A DNA stretch of 64,000 nucleotides from an uncultured Lachnospiraceae bacterium (GTDB taxonomy: Bacteria; Bacillota; Clostridia; Lachnospirales; Lachnospiraceae), in the NCBI GenBank assembly GCA_949287925.1, contig CASEIR010000033.1, positions 1 to 64,000 of the forward strand, written 5' to 3'. Position 1 is the first letter of the stretch, and every line of letters begins with the position of its first letter. Positions 36,407-45,756 of the stretch are shown piece by piece. A program made the position numbers and the translations under genes. The notes below the pieces were generated by a model that ran no database searches, was not told the DNA's origin, and saw only the letters and a program-made list of their open reading frames with translations.

Positions 36407-36754
36407 TTACCTCTTGATTTTATCCATTTTCTTTCCTTTGGCAAGTTCATCCACCAGTTTATCCAGATACCGGATCTCCTGCATCAGCGGCTCTTTAATC
36501 TCCTCGACACGGACACCGCATATAACACCTTTGATCTGCTTTCTGTTGGGATTTAATTCCGGAGCCTGTGTAAAAAATTCTCCATAAGTAATTTCCGTAC
36601 CTAAAAGTTCTGCGATCTGACCGGCAGTATATCCTGTCAGCCAATTTGCGATCTCATCCACCTCTTCTCTGGTCCGGCCTTTCCGCTCAGCCTTGGCATA
36701 TAATAACGGATAAACCTTTGAAAACAGCATGCCATATACCTTCTCATTATCCAT
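36407..36754 (-). CDS. DUF2200 family protein
   Basis: A 115-residue protein from the ATG at 36754 (GGGAAGGGAG upstream); the 22 earlier residues in the frame are not conserved. The pattern KVYPLLYAKAERKGRT, then NWLTGYTAGQI and ITYGEFFTQAPELNPNRK fits DUF2200, a small family found in bacteria with no established function. It lies 85 bases downstream of mazG in the same direction. Confidence 0.85.
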   Translation of the reverse strand: MDNEKVYGMLFSKVYPLLYAKAERKGRTREEVDEIANWLTGYTAGQIAELLGTEITYGEFFTQAPELNPNRKQIKGVICGVRVEEIKEPLMQEIRYLDKLVDELAKGKKMDKIKR

Positions 36755-36838
36755 AACCGTCTCCCTTCCCTCTGTTTGCCTTATGGTTTTCAGATAGTTC
36801 TTGTCCTGATCTTTTGCCATTTCAAACGATTGCTCGTC

Positions 36839-37315
36839 TCATATTTTAAATCCTTTCCTTTTCGCCGCAGCATCGATCAAAGCTTTCGACTCCTCAAATG
36901 CCTCCGGCAGATAAGCCTCCGCCCATTCTTTTCCCGCCTTCTCCTGCTTTTTTATCTCGTCCCATCTGGCCAGCACTTCACCGGAGCCTGATACCACAGC
37001 TTCTCCGAACACATGGGGATGGCGCCGCACCATCTTATCTACGATTCCCCGGATCACATCATCCATGGTGAAATATCCTTCTTCCTCCGCAATCCGGGCG
37101 TGCATTACTACCTGTAAGAGCAGGTCGCCCAGCTCTTCTTTCAGATTATCCGGATCTCCGGTCTTGCTCAGAATGTTGATTCCGCAGACCACTTCCGCAG
37201 CCTCTTCAATGCAAGGCTTCTTCAGGCTTTCATGGGTCTGCTCCCGGTCCCAGGGACAGCCGTCAGGGGCGCGAAGTTTCGCAATCACCTGTTCCAGTTC
37301 TTCAAACTTTGTCAT
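36839..37315 (-). CDS. mazG: MazG-family nucleoside triphosphate pyrophosphohydrolase
   Basis: House-cleaning enzyme that hydrolyses non-canonical or excess NTPs to NMP and pyrophosphate. 158 residues, the short single-domain type. The N-terminal DGCPWDREQTHESLKK is diagnostic, and IEEAAEV with EELGDLLLQVV supply the Mg-binding Glu/Asp residues (ExxE and ExxD). AGGAGTGAG precedes the ATG. Neighbours do not inform its role. Confidence 0.9.
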   Translation of the reverse strand: MTKFEELEQVIAKLRAPDGCPWDREQTHESLKKPCIEEAAEVVCGINILSKTGDPDNLKEELGDLLLQVVMHARIAEEEGYFTMDDVIRGIVDKMVRRHPHVFGEAVVSGSGEVLARWDEIKKQEKAGKEWAEAYLPEAFEESKALIDAAAKRKGFKI

Positions 37316-37355
37316 AAACTCTCACTCCTTCTTCGCAGATAGACTGCCTGTTCTT

Positions 37356-38210
37356 TCACGTTTTAGACTTTTCAAACAGATCGTAGGGAAAACTGTCCAG
37401 CAGGTTCTTCTGCATGTCGGACAAATCCGGCAATTCCATGGGTTCCATTGTCAGCGCCTCTTTGATAGTGGATGCTACTTTCACACTTCTGCGGCTGGTG
37501 GAATAGTAATAGTCATAATATTTCAGCAGATCGATCTCCTGGTAGTTCAGCAGAACCGCCGGAACTCCATAAGCTTCCGCCAGAATGATGCCGTGAAGGG
37601 ACGAGGAGATCACCCGTCTGCTTCTTACAATCCGGTCAATAAAAGACTGATAGTCGGATGTCAGTATATCAACATACTCATACCCTTCCGAGACACATTT
37701 CTCCACATCCAGGTAATGGGGAATAATGGTGTATGGAATATCCGGTTCCTTATATTCCGGTTGACAGATCAGCGGCATCAATACCCCCGGATCTCCATAG
37801 ATTTCCGGCACATGGTATCCGGCATTTTCCAGCACCGCCCGGGTAATCGGCCCTCTGACCGCCCGGATATCCAGCCTGCGGCAGGCGCTTTTTTCGTATA
37901 CTTCTTTCAGAACCCCGAAAGACAACACGCCGCTGCCCCAGACAACCGCGTCAAATTCCCCCATGTTCACGATAGATCCAACCGTCATGAGGTGAAGGAT
38001 TCCTCCGCCGGCTGTCCTGCCGTCCAGCTTCACAGTCTTGTTTCTCTCCAGCATCCATTGATAGATCACCGGAGCCAGTGAATCCCCCAGATTTGTTCGT
38101 CTGGTCCAGTATTCTAAGGCTACCCGGCCTGATTCTATCTTTTCTCCAGTCAGCGTGGTCCGGTTTCTCTCTTCGGCGAAGCAAAGCTTCTGCTTATAAT
38201 AATCCTGCAT
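37356..38210 (-). CDS. polysaccharide pyruvyl-transferase family protein
   Basis: A 284-residue member of the CsaB/pyruvyl-transferase family that adds pyruvate ketals to sugars, or a related fold enzyme. From ATG 38210 with AAGGAGAG; the alternative ATG at 38258 adds 16 basic residues. Motifs seen: TNLGDSLAPVIYQWM, GPITRAVLENAG, GDPGVLMP, and SRRVISSSLHGIILAEAYGVPAV with the conserved SSSLH-x-I-I-LAEA. No other wall or capsule genes adjoin it, so its acceptor is unknown. It follows the SulP gene downstream in the same direction. Confidence 0.85.
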   Translation of the reverse strand: MQDYYKQKLCFAEERNRTTLTGEKIESGRVALEYWTRRTNLGDSLAPVIYQWMLERNKTVKLDGRTAGGGILHLMTVGSIVNMGEFDAVVWGSGVLSFGVLKEVYEKSACRRLDIRAVRGPITRAVLENAGYHVPEIYGDPGVLMPLICQPEYKEPDIPYTIIPHYLDVEKCVSEGYEYVDILTSDYQSFIDRIVRSRRVISSSLHGIILAEAYGVPAVLLNYQEIDLLKYYDYYYSTSRRSVKVASTIKEALTMEPMELPDLSDMQKNLLDSFPYDLFEKSKT

Positions 38211-38298
38211 CTTTCTCTCCTTAACATGTGCCAGTTTCTTCCGCAGCCGTATTCTCATGTCCGGCTGACAATTCCTGTTGTATGTATAAAAATCAGTG

Positions 38299-40416
38299 CT
38301 ATTCTTCCATCCTCTGCTTTTTCAGCCGCCGTTCCAGGGTCTCCCGCTTCTGCCTCAGATGCTCATGCAGATTGGGGTGTTCTCTCAGGATCCGGTCTCT
38401 CAGAATCTTTCTTCTCCGTTCGATCAGCCCTACCGCCAGTTTCCGATTGTCTTTCAGCTCCTGAGGCAGATCGTCGATGTGAAGTTCCAGTCTCCGTAAA
38501 AGTTCGTCCTCATCCAGCGGACCAAGAGAATGCCAGAAGGTCAATTTCTCTTCCAGCCCCGCTTCAGACAGCTGTTCCAGATCCGATATGCCGTGAATCT
38601 GCCCTGCAATAGTTTTTACCCGTTTCTCAATTTCCCGGACAGTATCGGCGCCGAACGCCCATGCGAATTCTTCCAGTGAATTCTCTTCCTCCGGCGTCAG
38701 GGAGAAGTAAACATTTCTCCGTACTTTCTCCATCTCGCTCTCCGGGATCTCCAGGGGGAAGGGTTCCTTCAGTCCCAGATCGTGAAGAGCTGACAGGATG
38801 GTTCTTCGCACCTTTCCTTCCTGGATCAACCGGCCAATGCCAAGCTTTCGCATCTGCTCGTTCACATTTTCCGAATGTTCTGTCATATAGAACCGAACAT
38901 TCTGTTTTTCCAGACTGTCTGCCAGGCTCACCAGCCCGTCTGCCACCGTAATATCCAGACTGTTGACGGCTCCTGCGTCCAGTATGACAGCTTTCGTATT
39001 TTCCTGCAAATGATTCAGAATGTCGTCCTGCAGGATTTTAATATTGGCGAAAAACAGGTTTTCACTGAACCGGTAGATCAAAACGTCTTTGACCGGCCAG
39101 GCAAATCTGTTTTTATCCAGATTATAGAATTCTGTCTTTTCCGGCATCATTCCCTGAAAATACCGGGGCGGGTTCGTTGCCTTCAGAATTACAGCCACAA
39201 AGGACAGCAGGATACCTGCCACCACCCCATAGATGGTCCCAAGAAGAAGTACCACGGCACACGCCGACATAAAAATCAAGAATTCCTGTCTGCTCACACG
39301 GTACAGACGCACCGCCAGGTGCACCTCCACCACATTCATCAACGCGGAGATGACGATAGCGGTGAGAACCGGTACCGGAAGATAGCCAATGAAGCCGGTA
39401 GCGCACAGAAGCACGGCCGCCATTGCGATTCCGGCTGTCAGAGATACGGCCTGAGTCTTTCCTCCGTACTGCTCGTTCATGGAAGTCCGGGAAATGCTTC
39501 CATTGACCGGGCAGCATCCCACCGCCGCTGAAGCAATATTTCCCGCCGCGCAGGCAAGAATCTCCTGCCGGTCGTCCAGACGGTAGCCGTTCTTCGCGGC
39601 AAAATTATTTTCCGCCAGCAGGGTCTCCGCCATAATGACCACCGCTACCATGAGTCCCCGGCCCGCCACAACCGTAAACTCAATCCGGGAAAGATCCGGA
39701 AGGAAGAGACCCGGAAGCCCGGTTTTCACCTGCGCCAGAAGGGTGACACCGTAATCATCGACGTGGCAGAACCCTGTCAGAAAAACGCCCGCTATCATCA
39801 CGGCCACCGCCATGGGAAACCTGGGAACGAATCGTTTGCCCACGATCAGGATTGCAAGGGCCGCTGCTCCCAGACATAAAGATATGCCGTTTACATGCAG
39901 GGCTGTTTCCGCCAGGTGGCATAAAAGCTCCGGCAATTCCCCGGTGCCCGCCGTACCGCCCAGAAGCTTGGGAATCTGCATCAGAATGATTGTCACCGCA
40001 ATTCCACTGATAAATCCGCCCATCACCGGCGTGGATATAAAGTCCACGATCCGGTCCGCATGAAGGAAGTAGAACAACAGAAGCCACACTCCCGCCGCGA
40101 AAGCAATGGCCGGTACATACTGCAAAGCGGCACTGCTCTCATGGGCGATTCCCATAGTAGATAAAGCCGCGCCTACGATCGCCGCCGGAGCCGCGTCCAC
40201 ACCAAAGATAAACTGCCTAGATGTAGAAAATAGCGCAAAAAACAGAACCGGCAGCACCGACCCGTACAGCCCGTAAGCTGCCGGAAGCCCCGCAATCTGC
40301 GCATAGCCCATAGAAATCGGGATCGACACAGCGGCAATAATCACACCGGAAAACAGATCCTTTAGCAGGTACTCCTTCTTATAATTTCTTAACGTAGGAA
40401 ATAATTTCACACTCAT
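38299..40416 (-). CDS. SulP-family anion transporter with STAS domain and long C-terminal extension
   Basis: Membrane transporter of the SLC26/SulP family: sulfate, bicarbonate or another anion. 705 residues: about 12 hydrophobic segments to residue 410 (opening LRNYKKEYLLKDLFSGVIIAA), then a STAS domain around 430-540 (VLIYRFSENLFFANI, AVILDAGAVNSLDITV). Beyond it lies an unusual charged stretch of about 160 residues rich in Glu, Leu, Arg and Lys with predicted helical character, ending with several Arg/Lys pairs. Family members usually stop near the STAS domain, so this tail may be a regulatory or membrane-associated addition. Downstream partner of the jetC gene in the same orientation, but separated by the palindromic element. 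Confidence 0.85.
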   Translation of the reverse strand: MSVKLFPTLRNYKKEYLLKDLFSGVIIAAVSIPISMGYAQIAGLPAAYGLYGSVLPVLFFALFSTSRQFIFGVDAAPAAIVGAALSTMGIAHESSAALQYVPAIAFAAGVWLLLFYFLHADRIVDFISTPVMGGFISGIAVTIILMQIPKLLGGTAGTGELPELLCHLAETALHVNGISLCLGAAALAILIVGKRFVPRFPMAVAVMIAGVFLTGFCHVDDYGVTLLAQVKTGLPGLFLPDLSRIEFTVVAGRGLMVAVVIMAETLLAENNFAAKNGYRLDDRQEILACAAGNIASAAVGCCPVNGSISRTSMNEQYGGKTQAVSLTAGIAMAAVLLCATGFIGYLPVPVLTAIVISALMNVVEVHLAVRLYRVSRQEFLIFMSACAVVLLLGTIYGVVAGILLSFVAVILKATNPPRYFQGMMPEKTEFYNLDKNRFAWPVKDVLIYRFSENLFFANIKILQDDILNHLQENTKAVILDAGAVNSLDITVADGLVSLADSLEKQNVRFYMTEHSENVNEQMRKLGIGRLIQEGKVRRTILSALHDLGLKEPFPLEIPESEMEKVRRNVYFSLTPEEENSLEEFAWAFGADTVREIEKRVKTIAGQIHGISDLEQLSEAGLEEKLTFWHSLGPLDEDELLRRLELHIDDLPQELKDNRKLAVGLIERRRKILRDRILREHPNLHEHLRQKRETLERRLKKQRMEE

Positions 40417-40446
40417 ATCTTCTCCATCGGCTCCTCTCTATTTCTT

Positions 40447-40486
40447 ATTGGGGACGGGGAATTTTTAAAAATTCCCCGTCCCCAAT
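40447..40486. repeat. perfect 40-bp GGGGACG palindrome at the end of jetC
   Basis: Left arm 40447-40466 (core ATTGGGGACGGGGAATT) is an exact reverse complement of 40467-40486 with no loop. It shares the TTGGGGACG core with the 3534-3584 element. Reading on the minus strand it provides the final codons (Leu-Gly-Thr-Gly-Asn-Phe) and the TAA stop of jetC; the AT-rich centre can act as a terminator. Its position is exactly where a fourth wadjet gene would normally start. Confidence 0.9.
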
Positions 40487-43400
40487 GAAGGATAGTCTTC
40501 TTTTTCGAATTCCATGATGCTGATGTTTTGTTTGTCCGGGTTCGCGAACACGAAGGTCTTGTCTACGTTTTCCAGGTAGTTCTGGATCTTGTCGTTGGTG
40601 GCGCTGATAATGGCCTGGAATCCGAGTCCCCGGATCAGTTCGATGCAGGTGGCTACTTTCTCGGCGTCCATCTTGGAGAAGGCTTCGTCCAGGATGACCA
40701 GCCGGATGGTAGGGTTCCTGCGGGCCCGGGGAGAATCGTCCAGCCGGTAGATCTGTGCAAAGCTGGCCAGCAGCGCCACATAGAGCGGGTTCTGTCCTTC
40801 TCCTCCGGAGTTCTTGGAGATCATCCGCCCCAGTCCGATGTGCATGTTCTTCTGGCCCCGGACGATCTGCTGCATGTCGAAGGAAAGATAAGTGCGGTAA
40901 TCTGAGTACCGCTTCATGTTCTGCTTTGCCTCTTCCAGCTCTTCCGCGCCGGCATTTTCCGGCGGAATGAAGATGTGGATCAGTTCGTTGATCTGCTCCC
41001 GGTACCGTTCTTCGTGCTCCATGGAAAAGAGGTTCATCTGGTTGTCCATGTGATAGGACAGCTGGGAAGGATCGATCTCCAGGGCGTCATCCATGAACAA
41101 GTCATAATACGCTCCCAGCGGCCCCCGGTTCCTGGTGATGACAAACTGGTATTTGTCTTTGCCGAAATCCAGCCGGCTGATGATCCGGTTCAGCTCGTCT
41201 TTTCGCCGGTATGCCTCTTTGATAGCGCTGCGAATTTTGTATATGAAGTCTTCCTTAAAATGCAGCACGGCGGTCCGGGCCTGTTCCGACGCTTTCGCCC
41301 GGTATTCTTCCAGATGTCCGCACTCCAGACTATTCAGAAGCTCTCCATAGGCCGTATTGTCTTCTGCTCCCACCGAGAAGCTCCGGTGGGGATATCCCCG
41401 AAGATAGGCGCTTCTTATATCCACCAGCTCCTGGTAGCGTTTTTCACTCTCTTCCTTGCAGGATGTCTGCTCCCGGAAGCAGAGATTCTTCAGATACTCA
41501 TAATTAGAACTCTTTCTGGTATCCAGATAGTCCTGGAATTCTTCTGCAAATGCAGAATCTTCCTGGAAGGTTTTCTCTCTGGCGGCCAGTTCTTCGCTCA
41601 CTTCCAGATATTCCCGGTCCGCGTCGCGCATCCGGGATTCATGCTGCCAGATGGACTTGCGGACGCCGTCCAGTTCTTGTTTCTTCCGGTCCTGACGTTC
41701 CTTCCACTCTTCCTTCTGCCGTTCCAGCAGGCCCACATTTTCCTCCTGAAGGGCGCGGATCTGTCCGGTAAGCTTCTCCTTTTCCGCTTCCTTTTCCCGT
41801 ATCATCTGTTCATCCCGGATCTGGTTCAGATAATCCTCCGCCGGACGTTCCAGATAATCCATCGCCAGAAGCTCCTGCAACTCTGTCTGGCGTTCCTCCA
41901 GCGGAAGGCGCTGCCGCTCCAGCTTATCCAGCCGTTCCTCCAGTTTCTTGCGCCTTTTTCGCAGGCTGTCTTCTCCGATACAAGCCTGTTCGGTATAATT
42001 TCTGGGGTTCATATGCTGCAGCTTATAACCTTTATACAGCATACAGTCTGCGGTAATTCCCACCGGCTGCCGCCGCAGCTCTTCCATATCTTCGCATTTC
42101 ATGACTCTTCCCAGCAGATAGTCCACATAGGCCTGGGCATAATCGGAAGAAGCCTTCACCTCTTCTGCCAGAGCCCCGGGAGCCACAGTTATGCTTTCCC
42201 GCATCAGCCGCTCCGTATCCACCACGGCCGCTTTGAAAAACTGTTTCCGATCCATGGCTTCGTAGATCTCCATGGCTTCCTTCGCATAGGCAGGCTCCAC
42301 CATCAGGGACAGTTTCTGGTTTCCCAGATACCCTTCTACCGCATTGTGCCAGAGTTCATCCTTTACCTCCAGCATATCCGCCAGGATCTGCACGTTGACA
42401 AATCTTCCCGCCTTCTTCTGCAGTTCCTCCCGGATCCGGTAACGGGCTTCCTCCAGCTCTCTGGGATAGGCTTTCTTCCCCTGCTTCAGCTCAGTGATCT
42501 CCCGGCGCAGAGTCTGGCTCTCCTTCTTCAGCGCCCGCAGCTGTACCCCGGTATCACTCTTTTCTTCCTCATGCTCCTGCCGGATATCCGCGAAGTTTTC
42601 CTGCAGCCGTTCCAGCTCTTCCGGGGAAATGGTTCCGCTGCACAGCTTTTCCATATCCCGCAGCATGGAATTGGAGACCTCGTCCTGCTTCTTCCACTGT
42701 TCCATACTTTCCCGGGTCTTGGCAAGACTGTTGCTGCTGACGCTCAGATGCTCCAGGAACAGGTTCACTTCCCTGAGCTGTCTTTGCAGTTCTTCATAGC
42801 CGGTCTGGGCGATCCGCACAATAATCTCTTCATACTGCGCCTGCAGCCCGTCCAGTTCATTCTGCAATTTCCCCGCAGCCTCCAGCTGCGCCTGTTTCTC
42901 CTTTTCTTCCTCCGCCTTCCGGTCCGCAATCGTCTCCAGCCTCCGCTTAAGCTGCAGGATCTCCAGACGGGAAGCCCGGTACTGCCAGCTTTGCTCTTCC
43001 CGCTTTTTGGCGGCAAATAAATCATACTGTTCTCCGATTTCCCGCAGGATACGGATCTCTTTCATGGTATCGTCAATCTTCTTGCACAGCTGTCCATACC
43101 GGAGCACGCTCTCCTGCATATCCTCAATCTCAATATCCTGCTCCATGCAGATATATTCCTTCACAAAATCCTCCAGACGGATATTCATGCGGAAGGGAAT
43201 CGCCCGCTTAAAGAGTCTGGGGAATTTCTCCTTATCCAGTCCGCCCAGATAGCTGTCATAGAGCTGGCGCCGGAACCGTTCGTTGCTGGGTCCGCAGTAA
43301 TAGCCGTCCTGTGGAAAATTACGCTGCAGATATTCCCGGATCTCCATAGTAGACAGGACACGCCCTTCTCCCCGGTACTGGTTGGAAAGCAGTCCTCCCC

Positions 43401-43818
43401 GGTGCCAGAAGAACATGCGGCTGATATCATTGGACGCCGTATCCACATCGAAGACCACGCCCACACACTCCTGTTCCTCCGTAGCGCTATTGGTAAATTC
43501 CAGCACAATCGTACTGGAGAAATTCTTATTTCTCCGATACTGAGATTCGTTATTTTCACTGATATTGACCATGCCTCGCAGATATTCGATCAGGCTCCGG
43601 TCTGAGTCGTCTGCGGCAGCCTTATTGAAGAAACTCCTGCCGTCCGAATTGGCATACAGCACGATCTGCAGCGCATCAATAACGGTCGACTTTCCGCTGC
43701 CGGAATGTCCGGTAAAGAAATTAACCTCCCGGTTCAGAGTCAGAATCTTCCGGTCAATATAGTGCCAGTTATTCAGACAGATCTTCGATAGTATTTTGAA
43801 TGCCTGTTTCGTCTCCAC
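40465..43818 (-). CDS. jetC: Wadjet JetC-like SMC ATPase (SbcC/MukB type)
   Basis: SMC-like ATPase of the Wadjet defence complexes that bind and cleave incoming plasmid DNA by loop extrusion. About 1117 residues. Walker A is GHSGSGKST (about residues 37-45); the middle (about 200-820) is heptad-rich coiled coil with a hinge-like interruption; the ABC signature NSGGEGQNPLYVALL is near 1003 and Walker B RLVILDEAFSKMD near 1041. The start is GTG at 43818, with GAGGAGGACAGCC upstream inside jetB; it overlaps jetB by 50 bases, so translation is coupled. The last few residues and the stop codon come from the palindrome at 40447-40486. No jetD (Toprim-like nuclease) gene follows. Function inferred from family and neighbours. 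Confidence 0.88.
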   Translation of the reverse strand: METKQAFKILSKICLNNWHYIDRKILTLNREVNFFTGHSGSGKSTVIDALQIVLYANSDGRSFFNKAAADDSDRSLIEYLRGMVNISENNESQYRRNKNFSSTIVLEFTNSATEEQECVGVVFDVDTASNDISRMFFWHRGGLLSNQYRGEGRVLSTMEIREYLQRNFPQDGYYCGPSNERFRRQLYDSYLGGLDKEKFPRLFKRAIPFRMNIRLEDFVKEYICMEQDIEIEDMQESVLRYGQLCKKIDDTMKEIRILREIGEQYDLFAAKKREEQSWQYRASRLEILQLKRRLETIADRKAEEEKEKQAQLEAAGKLQNELDGLQAQYEEIIVRIAQTGYEELQRQLREVNLFLEHLSVSSNSLAKTRESMEQWKKQDEVSNSMLRDMEKLCSGTISPEELERLQENFADIRQEHEEEKSDTGVQLRALKKESQTLRREITELKQGKKAYPRELEEARYRIREELQKKAGRFVNVQILADMLEVKDELWHNAVEGYLGNQKLSLMVEPAYAKEAMEIYEAMDRKQFFKAAVVDTERLMRESITVAPGALAEEVKASSDYAQAYVDYLLGRVMKCEDMEELRRQPVGITADCMLYKGYKLQHMNPRNYTEQACIGEDSLRKRRKKLEERLDKLERQRLPLEERQTELQELLAMDYLERPAEDYLNQIRDEQMIREKEAEKEKLTGQIRALQEENVGLLERQKEEWKERQDRKKQELDGVRKSIWQHESRMRDADREYLEVSEELAAREKTFQEDSAFAEEFQDYLDTRKSSNYEYLKNLCFREQTSCKEESEKRYQELVDIRSAYLRGYPHRSFSVGAEDNTAYGELLNSLECGHLEEYRAKASEQARTAVLHFKEDFIYKIRSAIKEAYRRKDELNRIISRLDFGKDKYQFVITRNRGPLGAYYDLFMDDALEIDPSQLSYHMDNQMNLFSMEHEERYREQINELIHIFIPPENAGAEELEEAKQNMKRYSDYRTYLSFDMQQIVRGQKNMHIGLGRMISKNSGGEGQNPLYVALLASFAQIYRLDDSPRARRNPTIRLVILDEAFSKMDAEKVATCIELIRGLGFQAIISATNDKIQNYLENVDKTFVFANPDKQNISIMEFEKEDYPSLGTGNF

Positions 43819-44416
43819 GGCTGTCCTCCTCGTCAAATGTTTTCAGCAACTCACGGATATCGTCTCCCGTCAGCACCATATGAACGGTGGGGTAGATGAT
43901 CATCCTGGTATGTTCGTTTAATTCTTCCAGTATATCCAGCGGTTCTATGATCTGATACTTTTTCAGCAGCGCCACCGACCTGCGGATCTCCGTAGGCGAA
44001 GGCAGAGAGGAAAGCACCCGGAATTCTCCGGCTTTGCCGTTCAGCTCCCCCAAAGTGGTGACAATCCTGGCGCTGGAGGATGCCTGCTGCATCCGTTCAT
44101 CATAGATCAGCTTCAGAATCAGCAGATAGATGGTAGCAAGTCTGGGAAGCTTATCGCCCATCAGCATCTCGGTGCGGATGTAGATGATCCCCAGATAAAC
44201 ATTTTCCACCAGCTCAATGCCCGCCACCTGGAAATACTCCTTCAGGAATTCCAGATGCATGGCGCAGACCTTGTATGCTCTGGAAAGCTGGTATTTTTCC
44301 GCACGTCTGTCATAGGTCCGTTCCAGGAGAAATGTCTGTTTCATCAGAAGCTGGATCACCTCCGTGATCTGCTCCCTCTCTTCATCGGTCAACTGTTCCA
44401 TATATTCGATCATCAT
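43769..44416 (-). CDS. jetB: Wadjet JetB-like kleisin-WHD protein (DUF4194)
   Basis: A DUF4194-type protein of 215 residues from the ATG at 44416 (GAGGTTAGA upstream, seven bases past jetA). It is mostly helical with winged-helix character: LPRLATIYLLILKLIYDERM and the later SLPSPTEIRRSVALLKKYQII. In Wadjet it connects the SMC ATPase and the JetA kleisin. Its end overlaps jetC by 50 bases. The gene order jetA-jetB-jetC and the orientation match Wadjet operons. Confidence 0.87.
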   Translation of the reverse strand: MMIEYMEQLTDEEREQITEVIQLLMKQTFLLERTYDRRAEKYQLSRAYKVCAMHLEFLKEYFQVAGIELVENVYLGIIYIRTEMLMGDKLPRLATIYLLILKLIYDERMQQASSSARIVTTLGELNGKAGEFRVLSSLPSPTEIRRSVALLKKYQIIEPLDILEELNEHTRMIIYPTVHMVLTGDDIRELLKTFDEEDSRGDETGIQNTIEDLSE

Positions 44417-44423
44417 TCTAACC

Positions 44424-45752
44424 TCATATCTTTCTGCGCACAAACGTCAGCTTCGGATAGCGGTAACCGCCGCTCTCCACCATTCCTTCTTCTGAAAGTA
44501 CCTGGTATCTGCTGCCGTGCTTCATACTGTAATCATAAGCCAGGATCAGCATTTCGAACTCCTCATCCGTCTCCACCTTCAGACCGGCAGAGCACATCTG
44601 CTCTCCTTCCATGTGGGATTCGATAAACGCTTCGATCTGCTGTCTGGTATAGCGGGTCTGGATCCGATTCAGACGCAGCACATCCTCTCTGGACAGCTCT
44701 TCGGATTCCTCCTCCCGTTCCATCCGGCTGACGAAATCCTTCCGGGGACGCCGTTTCTTGTAAAGGGACTTCTCTGACAGAACTTCAAAAAAGGACAGAT
44801 TCATCCTCCGCGCCGCCTCCTGGATCCTCTCTTCTCCTCTTCCGTCTTCCGACAGCCGGTTCAGGAGCTGAACCACCAGCCCCTTCGTGTCTGTTCCGCC
44901 GCTCAGGAGATAATTCATCCGGGTCACTGTAGCCCGGATGTACCGGGTGTTTTCTTTATCCATATTGGTGATCCGCCGCTCCATATCGTCGAAGCTTCGC
45001 TCAATCCGGTCCAGAGTCTCCAACCCGTCCTCTCCAATCCGGTCATAGAGGGTGTCATCTTCCCGCAGGGCGTCCAGACATTCCTTAATATCCATCTTAT
45101 ATAAATAAAAATTATCGCTGGTCTTTAAAATATGGTACTTCTTCCGGACAATCTCTTCCACATAACCATCCAGATGCTCCTCCAGCAGCGCCCCGTAATC
45201 CGTCTGTTCCATCAGTCTGCCATAAAACCGGTCCATATTGTGCAGGAGGTCCTGCAGCGCCTTGTTCAGCTTCCGGGTATTCACAAGCGCAGAGCGCAGC
45301 ATGGCAGCATTCAGCCTGGGATTGTTCCGGAAGGAATAGAGGGTGGCATATACGTTCTGAATATAGAGATCGGTATCCTCCATACTCATCCCCGTCAGCT
45401 TCTCAAAAGCTTCCAACAGAACTGCGGCATAATCGGGAATAACGATATTCGTCACCAGGGTCTGATAATCCTCCACCTTTTTCAGCCATTGCATCCTAAG
45501 CAGCGCATTCAGAATCCGGGACGCAGGAGTCTCCAGCATGTCCAGCTCATCCTCCGACTCCTCTGCAAGAAGAAGGATCTTCTTCTGCGCGTAGAAATCT
45601 CCCAGGATTTCCAGACAGACCTCTTTACTGAGAAAGTAATTGTTATATTCATATTCCTCATTGATCTGAAGCAATGCTTCCATATAAACATCTCTGTTCC
45701 TGGAACGGAACAGCGTCCAGAAGGATTCCGGTATATCATAAATGTATTTCAC
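44424..45752 (-). CDS. jetA: Wadjet JetA-like kleisin (DUF5716 family)
   Basis: A 442-residue protein that resembles the JetA/DUF5716 family of type II-like Wadjet loci: N-terminal MKYIYDIPESFWTLFRSRN, then INEEYEYNNYFLS, a long helical centre and a C-terminal segment with YDYSMKHGSRYQV. Start is GTG at 45752 with AGGAG inside the end of the GNAT gene. It heads the defence part of the transcript. In the complex JetA is the kleisin subunit that closes the SMC ring; that role is inferred from family and position. Confidence 0.85.
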   Translation of the reverse strand: MKYIYDIPESFWTLFRSRNRDVYMEALLQINEEYEYNNYFLSKEVCLEILGDFYAQKKILLLAEESEDELDMLETPASRILNALLRMQWLKKVEDYQTLVTNIVIPDYAAVLLEAFEKLTGMSMEDTDLYIQNVYATLYSFRNNPRLNAAMLRSALVNTRKLNKALQDLLHNMDRFYGRLMEQTDYGALLEEHLDGYVEEIVRKKYHILKTSDNFYLYKMDIKECLDALREDDTLYDRIGEDGLETLDRIERSFDDMERRITNMDKENTRYIRATVTRMNYLLSGGTDTKGLVVQLLNRLSEDGRGEERIQEAARRMNLSFFEVLSEKSLYKKRRPRKDFVSRMEREEESEELSREDVLRLNRIQTRYTRQQIEAFIESHMEGEQMCSAGLKVETDEEFEMLILAYDYSMKHGSRYQVLSEEGMVESGGYRYPKLTFVRRKI

Positions 45753-45756
45753 GTGT

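Noticed and set aside
40417..40464. short jetD fragment between jetC and the SulP gene
   Set aside because: The gap is only about 50 bases and is mostly palindrome; nothing remains of a jetD frame.
40975..43020. 681-residue open frame on the plus strand
   Set aside because: Mirror of jetC; strongly hydrophobic due to the reverse complement of coiled-coil codons; no Shine-Dalgarno.
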